From Rhodococcus rhodnii (GTDB lineage: Bacteria; Actinomycetota; Actinomycetes; Mycobacteriales; Pseudonocardiaceae), in assembly GCA_000720375.1 (NCBI GenBank), contig JOAA01000024.1, positions 62,001 through 126,000 on the forward strand: a stretch of 64,000 nt of DNA, in the 5' to 3' direction. The notes under the pieces are model-generated. The model was not told where the DNA came from and did not search any database. It was given only the letters and a program-made list of their open reading frames with translations. A program made the position numbers and the translations under genes. Every line of letters starts with the position of its first letter. Within the stretch, counting starts at the first letter, position 1. Of this stretch, positions 36,306-45,267 are shown piece after piece.

Positions 36306-37739
36306 ATGGCGGACAACGCACACGATCACGCGAGTGGGTCGCCGCACGTGGTGATCATCGGGGGCGGCATCGCGGGCCTTTCTGCGGCGTTCTACCTGCG
36401 GGACGAGCCGGTGCGTGTGACAGTTCTCGAAGCAGAGTCCAGGGTTGGCGGGAAACTGCTTACCTCGGATGTGGCAGGCGTGCCCGTCGACGTGGGCGCC
36501 GAAGGGCTGTACGTCCGGCGTCCCAAGACAACCAAGACGATCGCGGCAGCCGGGCTCGGCGAAACGCTCGTGCGCGCGGGCACCATGTCGACCGCGATGT
36601 GGACCAGAAAAGAAATGCGACCGTTGCCCAGCCGCCAGTTCATGGGCGTGCCGACCGACATGGACGACCTCGCCAAGTCCGGCGTGCTGTCCGACGAAGG
36701 GGTGGCCAGGGCTCGGCAGGATCTTGAAATGCCCGCGCCGCAACGGAATGGTGACGTGTCCGTCGCGAAGTACATCGCGGCACGGCAGGGCCAGGAGGTC
36801 GTGGACCGCCTCGTCGATCCGTTCTTCTTCGACGCTTGTGCCGGCCGTGCCGAGGAATTGTCGTTCGAGGCCATGATGGGCCCGCTGGTCATGGCGTCCC
36901 GTAAGCACGACACGCTCACCGCCGCGGCGGATTCGCTGATCCCGCCGCCGACCCCGCCGGGCGAGCAGGAGCCCCCGCCGGGCCTTGGCACCGTGACCGG
37001 CAGGCTTGGTGCGCTGCCTGAGGTGTTCACGAAGGCCGTGCTCGCTTCCTCGCCAGGCTCGGCGATTCGAACCGGGACCACGGTCACGGAACTCGCGCGG
37101 ACCCAGAACGGCTGGCGCCTCACCGTGGATTCCGCCGCGGGCCAGGAAACCATCGCCGCGGACGCCGTCATCGTCGCCATTCCCGCCGGCCCCGCCAGCA
37201 AGCTGCTGGCCGGTGCGCCCGGGGCCGACGACGCCACCACCGGCCTTGCCGAAATCCCATACGCCAGCACGGTGATCACCACGCTCGCCTATCCACGCGA
37301 CGCGTTCCCCGGTGGCCTCGCCGCGCGTGGGCTCAGCGGCTACCGGGTGCCTGCTGTGGACGGACGCGTGGTCAAGGCCGTCACGTTCTCGACCGTGAAG
37401 TGGCCGCACATGGCAGGTGATGTGGACATCGTGCGGTGCCAAGCCGGTGAGGACGGACTGCGGCGCGACGACGCGGACCTCGTGTCAGTGGCGGCAGCCG
37501 AGCTCGCCGAGGCAACCGGAGTGAACGGCAAACCCGCGGGGGCTTTGGTGTCCCGGTGGGCGAACTCGCTTCCGCAGTACACCGTCGGTCACATGGATCG
37601 TGTGGCCCGCATCCGCGCCGCGGTCGCGGCCCAGCCCGGACTCGCGGTCTGTGGCGCCGCGTACGACGGCGTGGGCGTCGGCACGTGCATGGCCAACGCC
37701 CAGAAGGCCGTTGACCAGGTGCTTGCCGGACTGCGGTGA
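36306..37739 (+). CDS. Protoporphyrinogen-oxidase-like FAD oxidoreductase (amine oxidase fold)
   Basis: 477 residues, GAAGGAGCAG upstream. Dinucleotide motif VVIIGGGIAGLSAAFYL, then VLEAESRVGGKLLT, FFFDACAGRAEELSFEAMMG and a C-terminal FAD motif VCGAAYDGVGVGTCMANAQK as in HemY/HemG-type oxidases. In a polyketide cluster without haem genes, it is more likely a desaturase for a ring or sugar amine than a haem enzyme. First gene of the three-gene unit with the FAD monooxygenase and the methyltransferase. Confidence 0.88.
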   Translation: MADNAHDHASGSPHVVIIGGGIAGLSAAFYLRDEPVRVTVLEAESRVGGKLLTSDVAGVPVDVGAEGLYVRRPKTTKTIAAAGLGETLVRAGTMSTAMWTRKEMRPLPSRQFMGVPTDMDDLAKSGVLSDEGVARARQDLEMPAPQRNGDVSVAKYIAARQGQEVVDRLVDPFFFDACAGRAEELSFEAMMGPLVMASRKHDTLTAAADSLIPPPTPPGEQEPPPGLGTVTGRLGALPEVFTKAVLASSPGSAIRTGTTVTELARTQNGWRLTVDSAAGQETIAADAVIVAIPAGPASKLLAGAPGADDATTGLAEIPYASTVITTLAYPRDAFPGGLAARGLSGYRVPAVDGRVVKAVTFSTVKWPHMAGDVDIVRCQAGEDGLRRDDADLVSVAAAELAEATGVNGKPAGALVSRWANSLPQYTVGHMDRVARIRAAVAAQPGLAVCGAAYDGVGVGTCMANAQKAVDQVLAGLR

Positions 37740-37830
37740 AACCCGCTGCCCGTCGCAGAAGCTCGTCCGCACGTGGCCGGGCTGTCCAAGATCACCTAAC
37801 GCTGGGCCGTCACATTCCTGGAAGGACGAA

Positions 37831-39657
37831 ATGGGAGCAATCGAGGTACCGGTTCTGATCGTGGGTGGCGGCGGATGCGGCCTTGCCGCCTCCAACTTCC
37901 TGTCCGACCACGGCGTCGACCACCTGCTAGTGGAACGGCACGCGGGCACGTCGATGATTCCGAAGGCGCACTACCTCAACCAGCGCACGATGGAGATCCT
38001 GCGCCAGCATGGGCTTGAGGGGCCGGTCATCGAGCAGGGCGCGCCGCCGGAGCTGTTCGGCAAGCTGCGCTGGCTGACCACGCTCGCCGGTGACGGCGAG
38101 CAGGATGGTCAGCTGATCCATGAGCTGGACGCGTTCGGCGGCGGTTCGCTGCGTGAGACGTACGCGGCCACCGCCCCGTTGCTGCCCATCAAACTGCCGC
38201 AGGTCCGGCTGGAGCCGATCCTGCGTGGCTTCGCCGAGCAGCGCAATCCCGGAAGGATCCTGTTCGGGCACAACCTGACCTCGTTCTCCGACGAGGGCGA
38301 TCACGTCGTCGCCGAGGTCCGCGACGTCGAGACCGGGGAGACCACCACGGTCACCGCGCAGTACCTGATCGGAGCCGACGGTGGCCGCACAGTTGGTGCG
38401 GCACTTGGGGTTCAGATGCAGGGCTTGTCCGCTTTGCTGCACGTGACGACCGCGTACTTCTCCGCCGACCTGTCGGCGTGGTGGCGCGAAGGCACGCTGC
38501 TCACGCACTTCGTCAACCCGTACAACCCGGACCTGTCCAGCAATCTCATCGAGATGGGTCCGACGTGGGGGAAGAACTGTGAGGAATGGGTTCTGCACCT
38601 CCCGCCGAGCGATCCGTCCGAATTGGACGAAGAGACCGTCGTCGGCAGGATTCGCGACGCCCTTGGCCTGCCGGACCTGGAACTGACCCTGCACCACGTG
38701 ACGAACTGGACCGTGGAGGCGTTGGTAGCCGAGCATTACCGGGTCGGCCGGGTGCTGCTCGCCGGCGACGCCGCGCATCGCCAAACGCCCACCGTCGGGC
38801 TCGGCCTGAACAGCGGGATCCAGGACGCGCACAACATCGCGTGGAAACTGGCCGCGGTGCTCACCGGCCGCGCGCACGACAGCCTGCTCGACACGTACGA
38901 GGCAGAGCGGCGGCCCGTGTGCAAGTTCAACGTCGATTGGGCGGTGTCCGCTGCGGCCCACCACCCGAACATCCTTGACGGCATCGGCATCGGCCACCAC
39001 ACCCCGCAGCAGCGCAGGGAGCGGACGTTCGCCGCGCTCTTTGACCCGTCCCCGCTTGGCGCGGTCGTGCGAGCGCGGGCAGCGGCCATGTTGGACACCC
39101 ACCGCGCCGCGGCACAGGCGCACGACGTGGAGATGGGCTTCGCCTATGAGGCAGGCGCTGTCATTCCCGACGGCAGCCCGCCGCCACCCAGAACACCCAT
39201 GCGCGACGTATACCACCCGACGACCCGTCCTGGGCACCGGTTGCCGCACGCGTGGATCGAACGAGATGGACGGCGCCTGTCCACGCACGACCTGACCGGC
39301 GCCACAACCGGCTTCGCCCTGATCACGGGCGAGGGAGGAAAACCGTGGGTCGAGGCGGCCACGAAGGTCGCGGAGAAGTACTCGATCCAGATCACTGTCG
39401 CCCAGATCGGCCAGGGCGCGCAGTTCACCGACGCGGACGGCGGGTGGGCCGCCGTCCGCGAGATCACCGCCGAGGGTGCCATCCTGGTGCGCCCGGACAA
39501 CCACGTGGCGTGGCGCAGTGCGAGCGCGGGTGAGAACCCGACCGGCATTCTTGGGAATGTCGTTTCCCGCATCCTGGATCACACCCCCGGCCTCGACCAA
39601 GGGGTGCGAGTAGGTGCCGAGCAATTATCAAGCAAGTCCCCAGTGGGAAAGAATTAG
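37831..39657 (+). CDS. FAD-dependent aromatic monooxygenase (TfdB/phenol-hydroxylase group)
   Basis: 608 residues from the ATG at 37831 (GGAAGGACG upstream). FAD motif VLIVGGGGCGLAASNFLSDH, DG motif YLIGADGGRTVGAALG, and GD motif VLLAGDAAHRQTPTVGLGLN. The C-terminal ~170 residues form the thioredoxin-like domain of this class. It hydroxylates an aromatic or quinone carbon at the expense of NAD(P)H and oxygen. It is more distant from the three PgaE-like enzymes at 60-64 kb. Codon 599 is TTA. Overlaps the next gene by 44 bases. Confidence 0.93.
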   Translation: MGAIEVPVLIVGGGGCGLAASNFLSDHGVDHLLVERHAGTSMIPKAHYLNQRTMEILRQHGLEGPVIEQGAPPELFGKLRWLTTLAGDGEQDGQLIHELDAFGGGSLRETYAATAPLLPIKLPQVRLEPILRGFAEQRNPGRILFGHNLTSFSDEGDHVVAEVRDVETGETTTVTAQYLIGADGGRTVGAALGVQMQGLSALLHVTTAYFSADLSAWWREGTLLTHFVNPYNPDLSSNLIEMGPTWGKNCEEWVLHLPPSDPSELDEETVVGRIRDALGLPDLELTLHHVTNWTVEALVAEHYRVGRVLLAGDAAHRQTPTVGLGLNSGIQDAHNIAWKLAAVLTGRAHDSLLDTYEAERRPVCKFNVDWAVSAAAHHPNILDGIGIGHHTPQQRRERTFAALFDPSPLGAVVRARAAAMLDTHRAAAQAHDVEMGFAYEAGAVIPDGSPPPPRTPMRDVYHPTTRPGHRLPHAWIERDGRRLSTHDLTGATTGFALITGEGGKPWVEAATKVAEKYSIQITVAQIGQGAQFTDADGGWAAVREITAEGAILVRPDNHVAWRSASAGENPTGILGNVVSRILDHTPGLDQGVRVGAEQLSSKSPVGKN

Positions 39658-40537
39658 CCAGTACTGGATGACCGACGGCGCCGCGTCGGACTTGACGAAC
39701 TTCAAGTCCGACCGGCGCAATCACAAGATCTCGTTGTGGAATCCGGACGCCAACGGCGTCCGGTACCTCAAGACACTCATCTACAACCTGGCGAAGGAGC
39801 TGCTGGGCCCGGATGACTGGAAGAGGTTACGCAACACGCTGCACCGCGACATCGGTAACCCCATCGCGGTGGAGCTGGAGGGTGAAAGCATCTGCCTCGA
39901 CTATTTGCAAGCCATCCTCGAGGTCGCGTTCATCGAACAGCAGCTGGACCTGCACGGCGCGAGGGTGCTCGAGATCGGCCCTGGTTACGGGCGCACATGC
40001 CATACGCTGCTGTCCAACCATGACATTGCCTCGTACTGCATCGTCGATCTGAACTCGACCATGCAGTTCAGCATGCGGTACCTGCGGACCGTCCTTGACG
40101 ACGCACAGTTCGCGAAGATCGACTTCGTGTCCGTCGACGACGTCGACGACACGCTCGAATCGAGACACTTCGACCTCTGCGTCAACATCGACTCGTTCCA
40201 CGAAATGGCACCGGAGACCGCGCGCGGGTATCTCGACCAGATCGCCCGCCGATGTTCTTTTTTCTACGTCAAGAATCCCGTCGGGAAATACCTGGACAAG
40301 AGCCTGGACGGCCATTCCGAGGGCAACGAGAGCCTTGTTCATGCCATGCGGTCCGGCCTGCTCAGGCAGGTCCTTGACGTCCACAGCAGCGAAGCGGTGA
40401 AGGCGGCTGTCCCCGCCTTCATCTCGGCTTATCGACCGGCGGACGAATGGACATGTGTCGCGGACGGGTGGGCCGTCCCGTGGAGTTTCTACTGGCAAGC
40501 CATCTATAGGGATAATAGCACGGAAACGGACATATAA
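39614..40537 (+). CDS. Putative sugar O-methyltransferase
   Basis: 307 residues from the GTG at 39614, inside the end of the preceding gene. A Rossmann SAM site VLEIGPGYGRTCHTLLSN near residue 118, FDLCVNIDSFHEM near 190 and an unusual C-terminus rich in aromatic residues (WAVPWSFYWQAIY). The layout matches the putative sugar O-methyltransferases seen in antibiotic and glycan clusters. It could methylate a sugar hydroxyl; an aglycone hydroxyl is the alternative. Codon 72 is TTA. Confidence 0.75.
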   Translation: MPSNYQASPQWERISQYWMTDGAASDLTNFKSDRRNHKISLWNPDANGVRYLKTLIYNLAKELLGPDDWKRLRNTLHRDIGNPIAVELEGESICLDYLQAILEVAFIEQQLDLHGARVLEIGPGYGRTCHTLLSNHDIASYCIVDLNSTMQFSMRYLRTVLDDAQFAKIDFVSVDDVDDTLESRHFDLCVNIDSFHEMAPETARGYLDQIARRCSFFYVKNPVGKYLDKSLDGHSEGNESLVHAMRSGLLRQVLDVHSSEAVKAAVPAFISAYRPADEWTCVADGWAVPWSFYWQAIYRDNSTETDI

Positions 40538-40568
40538 AAGAAGGGGCCCCGCCGCGGGCCCCTTCTTT
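40537..40568. terminator. Bidirectional hairpin terminator
   Basis: AAAGAAGGGGCCC (40537-40549) pairs perfectly with GGGCCCCTTCTTT (40556-40568); it overlaps the methyltransferase stop and serves the convergent glycosyltransferase operon too. Confidence 0.9.
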
Positions 40569-40597
40569 GTTCAACCGAACCAGTCGAATCAGTCGAA

Positions 40598-41641
40598 TCA
40601 GTGGTCCGCCGCCATCGCCTCCAGCTCGACGACCACCTCGGCGGGAGTCGGCAGCTTCGCGATCTCCGTGGCGAGCGCCTGCGCGCGCTCGGCGTACCGC
40701 GGGGTGGACAGGATCTCCCGGCAACCCGCCGCGATCGCCTCGGCCGGGTTCTCGCTTGCCTCAAGCTGTTCCACCGGCACCGACAAGGCACCGCCGAAGC
40801 TGGACAGGGACGCCCCGATGGCCCTTGAGTAGCCGACTTCAGGGGTGATCAGCTGCGGTACCCCGGCGTTCATGAAGGCCGCCAGCGTGGCCGCACCGCC
40901 GTGGTGCACGACCAGATCGCACGTGGGCGCCACCACGTCCAACGGCATCCAGCCGATGCGGACGTCCCCCAGCCGGCCGCCGAGCTCCTCGGCCGTCCCG
41001 TCCGGCGCCGCCATCAGCACCTCGGCGCCCGCCTCGATCAGCTGGTCCACCAGATACTTCAGCGAGTCGCCCGCGGTACGCAGCGCGGGGATCCGGGATC
41101 CGGAGGTGATCAGCACGCGGGAGCGTCCCTTGGGACGGTTGTACATCCACGGCTCCAGGCGCCGCTGGCGATTGATCGGGATCCAGCGCATCGGCCGCGC
41201 ACCCGGGGTGCAGGGCTCGGGCCGCAGGACCGGCGGGCAGACGTCGATGAACATGTCGTGCTCCGGCGGCGCCGCCAATCCCATGCGCTCCAACAGGGGT
41301 GGCAGGTCCGGGTCCGGCCGCAACGGGACGATGTCCCAGTAATGCCTGACATACAAGGCCTTGAGATGGCTCGCGAGCAAGCCAGGGATGTGGGACAGTC
41401 CCCCGACGACCACGTCCGCGCGCCAGTCCTGCGAGATGGCCAGCAGTGCGTCCAGCCGCGCGGCCGCCATTCCCGGATGAGGTGTCTCGAGAGCCGGAAT
41501 CCCAATGGCCGCAACGGTATCCATCAGCGGCTCGTCGGCGGTCAGCAGAATCTCGTGGCCCGCGTTACGTGCGGCCGTGGCGAGCGGGGCCATGCCGAAG
41601 ACGGTCGCCGCGCTTCCGCCGGCGGTGAACAAGAACTTCAT
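40598..41641 (-). CDS. Glycosyltransferase (GT1 family), paralogue 1
   Basis: 347 residues. MKFLFTAGGSAATVFGMAPL start, RPKGRSRVLITSGSR in the middle, and the nucleotide-sugar site PTCDLVVHHGGAATLAAFMNAGVPQLI near residue 240. GT-B enzymes of this group transfer dTDP-deoxysugars to polyketides. Very similar to the gene at 46.5 kb (shared ENPAEAIAAGCREIL and WMPLDVV/WLPLDVV). Shorter than its paralogue mainly in the middle of the N-terminal domain. Downstream of the 4-aminotransferase gene in the same direction. Confidence 0.93.
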   Translation of the reverse strand: MKFLFTAGGSAATVFGMAPLATAARNAGHEILLTADEPLMDTVAAIGIPALETPHPGMAAARLDALLAISQDWRADVVVGGLSHIPGLLASHLKALYVRHYWDIVPLRPDPDLPPLLERMGLAAPPEHDMFIDVCPPVLRPEPCTPGARPMRWIPINRQRRLEPWMYNRPKGRSRVLITSGSRIPALRTAGDSLKYLVDQLIEAGAEVLMAAPDGTAEELGGRLGDVRIGWMPLDVVAPTCDLVVHHGGAATLAAFMNAGVPQLITPEVGYSRAIGASLSSFGGALSVPVEQLEASENPAEAIAAGCREILSTPRYAERAQALATEIAKLPTPAEVVVELEAMAADH

Positions 41642-41678
41642 CTCATACGCTTTCCGTTAGGCGGCGAATGGGCAGGGT

Positions 41679-42902
41679 TCACGCTTGCGCGGAAACAGGT
41701 TGCTGATCCGCCTGGTGTTGGAATCGGTCAGTCACCTGATGGCCGTTGGTGACGGCGCAGCGCACGATCGCGGAGATCCGGCGGACGTCCTGCGGACAGA
41801 CCGTGGGTCCGGTCGGCAGCACGAGTATCTGTTCGGCCAGTCGCTCGGTATTCGGCAGGACGACCGGGTTCTCGGTGCGGTAGGGCTCGAGCTGGTGGCA
41901 GGCGGGGTCGAAATAGCGTGCGGGGAAGACGTTCTCCGCGTTGAGCACCTTCGTGAGCAACTCCCGGCTGATCCCGCTGGCGGCTTGGTCGATCGTGACG
42001 ACGCCGTACTGGCAGTTGGCGTACTCGTCGAACGGGACAACCGTGAGACCGTCCACTCCGTACAGCTCGGACCGGAACAGCTTGTGGTTGACCTGGTTGT
42101 GCCGCATGGTGTCCTCGAGCGCTTCCAGCGAGTTGATTCCCATCGCCGCGGAGACCTCATGCATCTTGGCGTTGGTACCGACCCGTTCGATCACACGGCC
42201 TTCCACGCCGTCGTAACCGAAGTTGCGTAACGAGCGCACGCGCTGCGCGAGGGCGTCGTCGTCGGTGGCGATGGCGCCGCCCTCGAAGCTGTTGATCACT
42301 TTCGTCGCGTGGAAGCTGTACACCTCGGCGGTGCCGAACCCGCCGATCCGCCTGCCCTGGAAGCTGCAGCCCAGCGCGTGCGCCGCGTCGAACATCAGCG
42401 GCAGGCCGTGTTTGCTCGTCAGCTTCTCCAACTCGTCGATCGCGCAGGGCTTGCCCCACAGGTGCACTCCGACCACAGCCACGGTGCGAGAGGTGATTGC
42501 GTTCTCCACCTCGGCCGGGTCCATGCACCAGTTCGACAGATCCATGTCGCAGAACACCGGCGTGAGCCCCATCATCCGCGCGGCGTGCGCGGTGGCCACA
42601 TAGGTCATCGACGGCATGATGACCTCGCCGCCGGACAGACCCAAGGCCTGGTACACGATCTGCATCGCCGTGGTCGCGTTGGCCGTCACCACGCAGTTGC
42701 GAACACCGGCCATCTCGGCCAGGCGTTCCTCGAACTGCCGGACCATCGGACCGTCGTTGGTGAACCGCTGGTTGTCCAGCACCCAGTTCAGTCGTTCGAG
42801 GAAACGCGATCGATCACCAATGGTCGGCCGTCCGACGTGCACTGGATTCTCGAACTCCGCGCGACCACCGAAAAGGGACAGGTCACTGATTCTCTGCTTC
42901 AC
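41679..42902 (-). CDS. NDP-sugar 4-aminotransferase (DegT family; DesI/SpnR-like)
   Basis: 407 residues from a GTG with GGAGG upstream. PLP lysine in SFHATKVINSFEGGA (Lys201). SLFGGRAEFENPVHVGRPTI at the N-terminus and VHLWGKPCAIDEL are typical of the 4-aminotransferase branch (DesI, SpnR) rather than of the 3-aminotransferase at 29 kb. It follows the E1-type 3-dehydrase by 29 bases, the same pairing as SpnQ-SpnR in forosamine biosynthesis. Confidence 0.9.
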   Translation of the reverse strand: MKQRISDLSLFGGRAEFENPVHVGRPTIGDRSRFLERLNWVLDNQRFTNDGPMVRQFEERLAEMAGVRNCVVTANATTAMQIVYQALGLSGGEVIMPSMTYVATAHAARMMGLTPVFCDMDLSNWCMDPAEVENAITSRTVAVVGVHLWGKPCAIDELEKLTSKHGLPLMFDAAHALGCSFQGRRIGGFGTAEVYSFHATKVINSFEGGAIATDDDALAQRVRSLRNFGYDGVEGRVIERVGTNAKMHEVSAAMGINSLEALEDTMRHNQVNHKLFRSELYGVDGLTVVPFDEYANCQYGVVTIDQAASGISRELLTKVLNAENVFPARYFDPACHQLEPYRTENPVVLPNTERLAEQILVLPTGPTVCPQDVRRISAIVRCAVTNGHQVTDRFQHQADQQPVSAQA

Positions 42903-42931
42903 CCCTGAACCTCCGTCGTGACCCGCACCGC

Positions 42932-44242
42932 TCAGCGGGCCTTGTCCACGAACTCCTTGATGGACGCGACCATGTAGTCGACCATCTCGTCGGTGATCGC
43001 CGGGTAGACGCCGATCCAGAACGTCTGCTCGGTGACCAGATCACAGTTGGTCAGCTCGCCGACCACCCGGTGCTCGGTGCCGATGTAGGCCGGGTGCCGA
43101 GTGAGGTTGCCTGCGAACAGGCGGCGGGTGCCGATCTTGCGCTCCTCCAGGAAGTCGACCAGTTCGGCCCGGCCGAACGGCGCTTGGGGATCCACGGTCA
43201 GCACGAACCCGAACCAACTCGGATCGCTGCGCGGGGTGGGTTCGGGCAGCAGCAGGTGCGGTACGCCGTCAAGCCCTTCGCGCAGGCGCCGCCAGTTCCG
43301 CCGCCGCGCCGCGCTGAACTGCTCCAGCTTGGCGAGCTGGCTGAGCCCGAGCGCGGCCTGCAGATCGGTCGTCTTCAGGTTGTAGCCGACGTGCGAGAAG
43401 ATGTACTTGTGGTCGTAGCCGGCCGGCAGCGTGCCCATCTGGTAGTCGAACCGCTTCAGGCACTTGTTGTTCTCGCCCGGTGCGCACCAGCAGTCGCGGC
43501 CCCAGTCGCGCAACGACTCCACGATCCTGAACAGCGCGAGGTTCGAGGTCAGCACGCAGCCGCCCTCGCCCATCGTCAGGTGGTGCGCGGGATAGAAGCT
43601 GATCGTGGTCAGGTCGCCGAACGTGCCGGTGAGCTTGCCGTCGTAGGTCGAGCCCACCGCGTCGCAGTTGTCCTCGATCAGGAACAGGTCGTGCTCGGCG
43701 GCCAGTTGCTGGATCTCGGTGACCTGGAAGGGGTTTCCCAGCGCGTGCGCGATGATGATCGCCCTGGTGCGTGGCCCGATGGCCGCTTTCACGTGCTCCG
43801 CGGTCGCGTTGTACGACGGCAGTTCGATGTCGACGAAGACCGGAACCAAGCCGTTCTGCAGAATCGGGTTCACCGTGGTGGGGAAGCCCGCGGCCACCGT
43901 GATCACCTCGTCGCCGGGCCGCAGCCTGCGGTCCCCCAACTGCGGTGAGGTCAGCGCCGACGTCGCCAGCAGGTTGGCCGAGGAGCCCGAATTGCACAGC
44001 AAAGCCTTGCGCCGCTTCAGCGCACGGGCGAACTGCGACTCGAACGCGCGGGCGCTGGTCCCCGCCGCGATCCTCATGTCCAGTGCGGCTTCGACGAGTG
44101 CGGCCCCGTCCGCCTCGTCAAGAACGGCGCCGGAGGGCCAGATCTCCGTGACCCCTGGCCGGAATCCCTGTTCTGCCAGGGTTTCCTGATGGTGCTTGCG
44201 CGCCATTTCCAGTGCCAGCGCCTTGTGGTCGGTCATTGTCAT
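42932..44242 (-). CDS. NDP-4-keto-6-deoxyhexose 3-dehydrase (E1/SpnQ/RfbH family)
   Basis: 436 residues from the ATG at 44242 (GGAGG six bases upstream). PLP aminotransferase fold in which the usual Lys is His: SFYPAHHLTMGEGG (His220), the mark of 3-dehydrases. Cys-rich region DWGRDCWCAPGENNKCLKRF supplies ligands for the [2Fe-2S] cluster. It removes the C-3 hydroxyl with electrons from a ferredoxin or reductase system. With the 2,3-dehydratase it predicts a 2,3-dideoxy sugar such as a forosamine-type 4-aminosugar. Confidence 0.95.
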   Translation of the reverse strand: MTMTDHKALALEMARKHHQETLAEQGFRPGVTEIWPSGAVLDEADGAALVEAALDMRIAAGTSARAFESQFARALKRRKALLCNSGSSANLLATSALTSPQLGDRRLRPGDEVITVAAGFPTTVNPILQNGLVPVFVDIELPSYNATAEHVKAAIGPRTRAIIIAHALGNPFQVTEIQQLAAEHDLFLIEDNCDAVGSTYDGKLTGTFGDLTTISFYPAHHLTMGEGGCVLTSNLALFRIVESLRDWGRDCWCAPGENNKCLKRFDYQMGTLPAGYDHKYIFSHVGYNLKTTDLQAALGLSQLAKLEQFSAARRRNWRRLREGLDGVPHLLLPEPTPRSDPSWFGFVLTVDPQAPFGRAELVDFLEERKIGTRRLFAGNLTRHPAYIGTEHRVVGELTNCDLVTEQTFWIGVYPAITDEMVDYMVASIKEFVDKAR

Positions 44243-44387
44243 GTCCTTCCTCCGGCCGCTGTCGGGCCGCTGCGAACGGGGTGGGCACCCAGCACCCCTC
44301 CGATTCTGATCGTGCGTCTTCGAACGTATGGGGCTGCGCTGGAGCGCTGCTCGCAAGCGCCTAGGGCGAAGGTTTGCGGCCATGGCA

Positions 44388-44428
44388 AAGGGCCTCCGAC
44401 CCGGAGTTACTCCGGATGGGAGGCCCTT
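44388..44428. terminator. Hairpin downstream of the DrrAB-type transporter genes
   Basis: AAGGGCCTCC (44388-44397) pairs with GGAGGCCCTT (44419-44428), with a further inner CCGGA/TCCGG. It lies between the permease stop and the dehydrase promoter. Confidence 0.78.
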
Positions 44429-44439
44429 GTGCCGCTACG

Positions 44440-45267
44440 TCAGGCGTCCCGCCGCTTGAGCAGGACCGCCGCGATGATCATCAGAACGGCGGTCCACAGG
44501 ACGAACACGCCGAAGCCCTGCCATGGCGTGAGCAGGTCGTTGGCGCCCTGCTTCGCCTGTCCGATCAGCAAACCGGCCTCGGTCGGCAGGTAGGCGTGGA
44601 TGTAGTCGCCCGCCTTGCCCGGCAGCGTCGCCGCCAGTGGCGCCAGCACGAGCACGAACCCGATCACGATGCTGATCCCGGCCGCCGTGTGCCGGACGAG
44701 AGCGCCGATGGCGAGCGAGAAAACGCCGAGCAGAGCCAGATACAGCCCACCGCCGATCACAGCGCGAAGCACGCCGGGATCACCGAGCGAGACCGGAACT
44801 TTCTCCTGCAGCATGGCGGCGCCGATGCTGAACGCGACGAACGAGGCCACCACGCTGACGACGAAGACGACCACGAAGAACACCACCGACTTGGCGGCGA
44901 GCATGGGCAGCCGCCGTGGCACGGCCAGCAGGCTGGACCGGATCATGCCGGTGGAGTACTCCGACGCGATGACCAGGACGCCGAGCACACAGATGACCGG
45001 CTGGCTGGTCAAAAAGCCGCTGCCGAGCATGAATCCGGCCGGGTCGGCGACGATCGCGGCCCGGTCCACCGGGTTCATGTGCTCCCAGTCGGACACGGCC
45101 ATCCCGACGAACACCGGCATCAAGCCCGGGAAGAGCACGGCGAGCAGGGCGAGTGACCAGCCGGTCGACCGGACCGACCTGATCTTGGTCCACTCCGACT
45201 GCACCAGCCTGCCGAAGCCGGCGCTGCGGACTGCGGGCGCCGCGGTGGTCGCGGTGACAGCGGTCAT
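44440..45267 (-). CDS. ABC-2 type transporter permease (DrrB-like)
   Basis: 275 residues with about six hydrophobic segments: SLALLAVLFPGLMPVFVGM, SVVFFVVVFVVSVVASFVAF and a C-terminal FGVFVLWTAVLMIIAAVLL are clear. The N-terminus LVQSEWTKIRSVRSTGWSL is typical of ABC-2 permeases of actinomycetes. Its start overlaps the stop of the ATPase gene (ATGA). With the ATPase it forms an export pump, likely for self-resistance as with DrrAB for anthracyclines. Confidence 0.92.
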   Translation of the reverse strand: MTAVTATTAAPAVRSAGFGRLVQSEWTKIRSVRSTGWSLALLAVLFPGLMPVFVGMAVSDWEHMNPVDRAAIVADPAGFMLGSGFLTSQPVICVLGVLVIASEYSTGMIRSSLLAVPRRLPMLAAKSVVFFVVVFVVSVVASFVAFSIGAAMLQEKVPVSLGDPGVLRAVIGGGLYLALLGVFSLAIGALVRHTAAGISIVIGFVLVLAPLAATLPGKAGDYIHAYLPTEAGLLIGQAKQGANDLLTPWQGFGVFVLWTAVLMIIAAVLLKRRDA

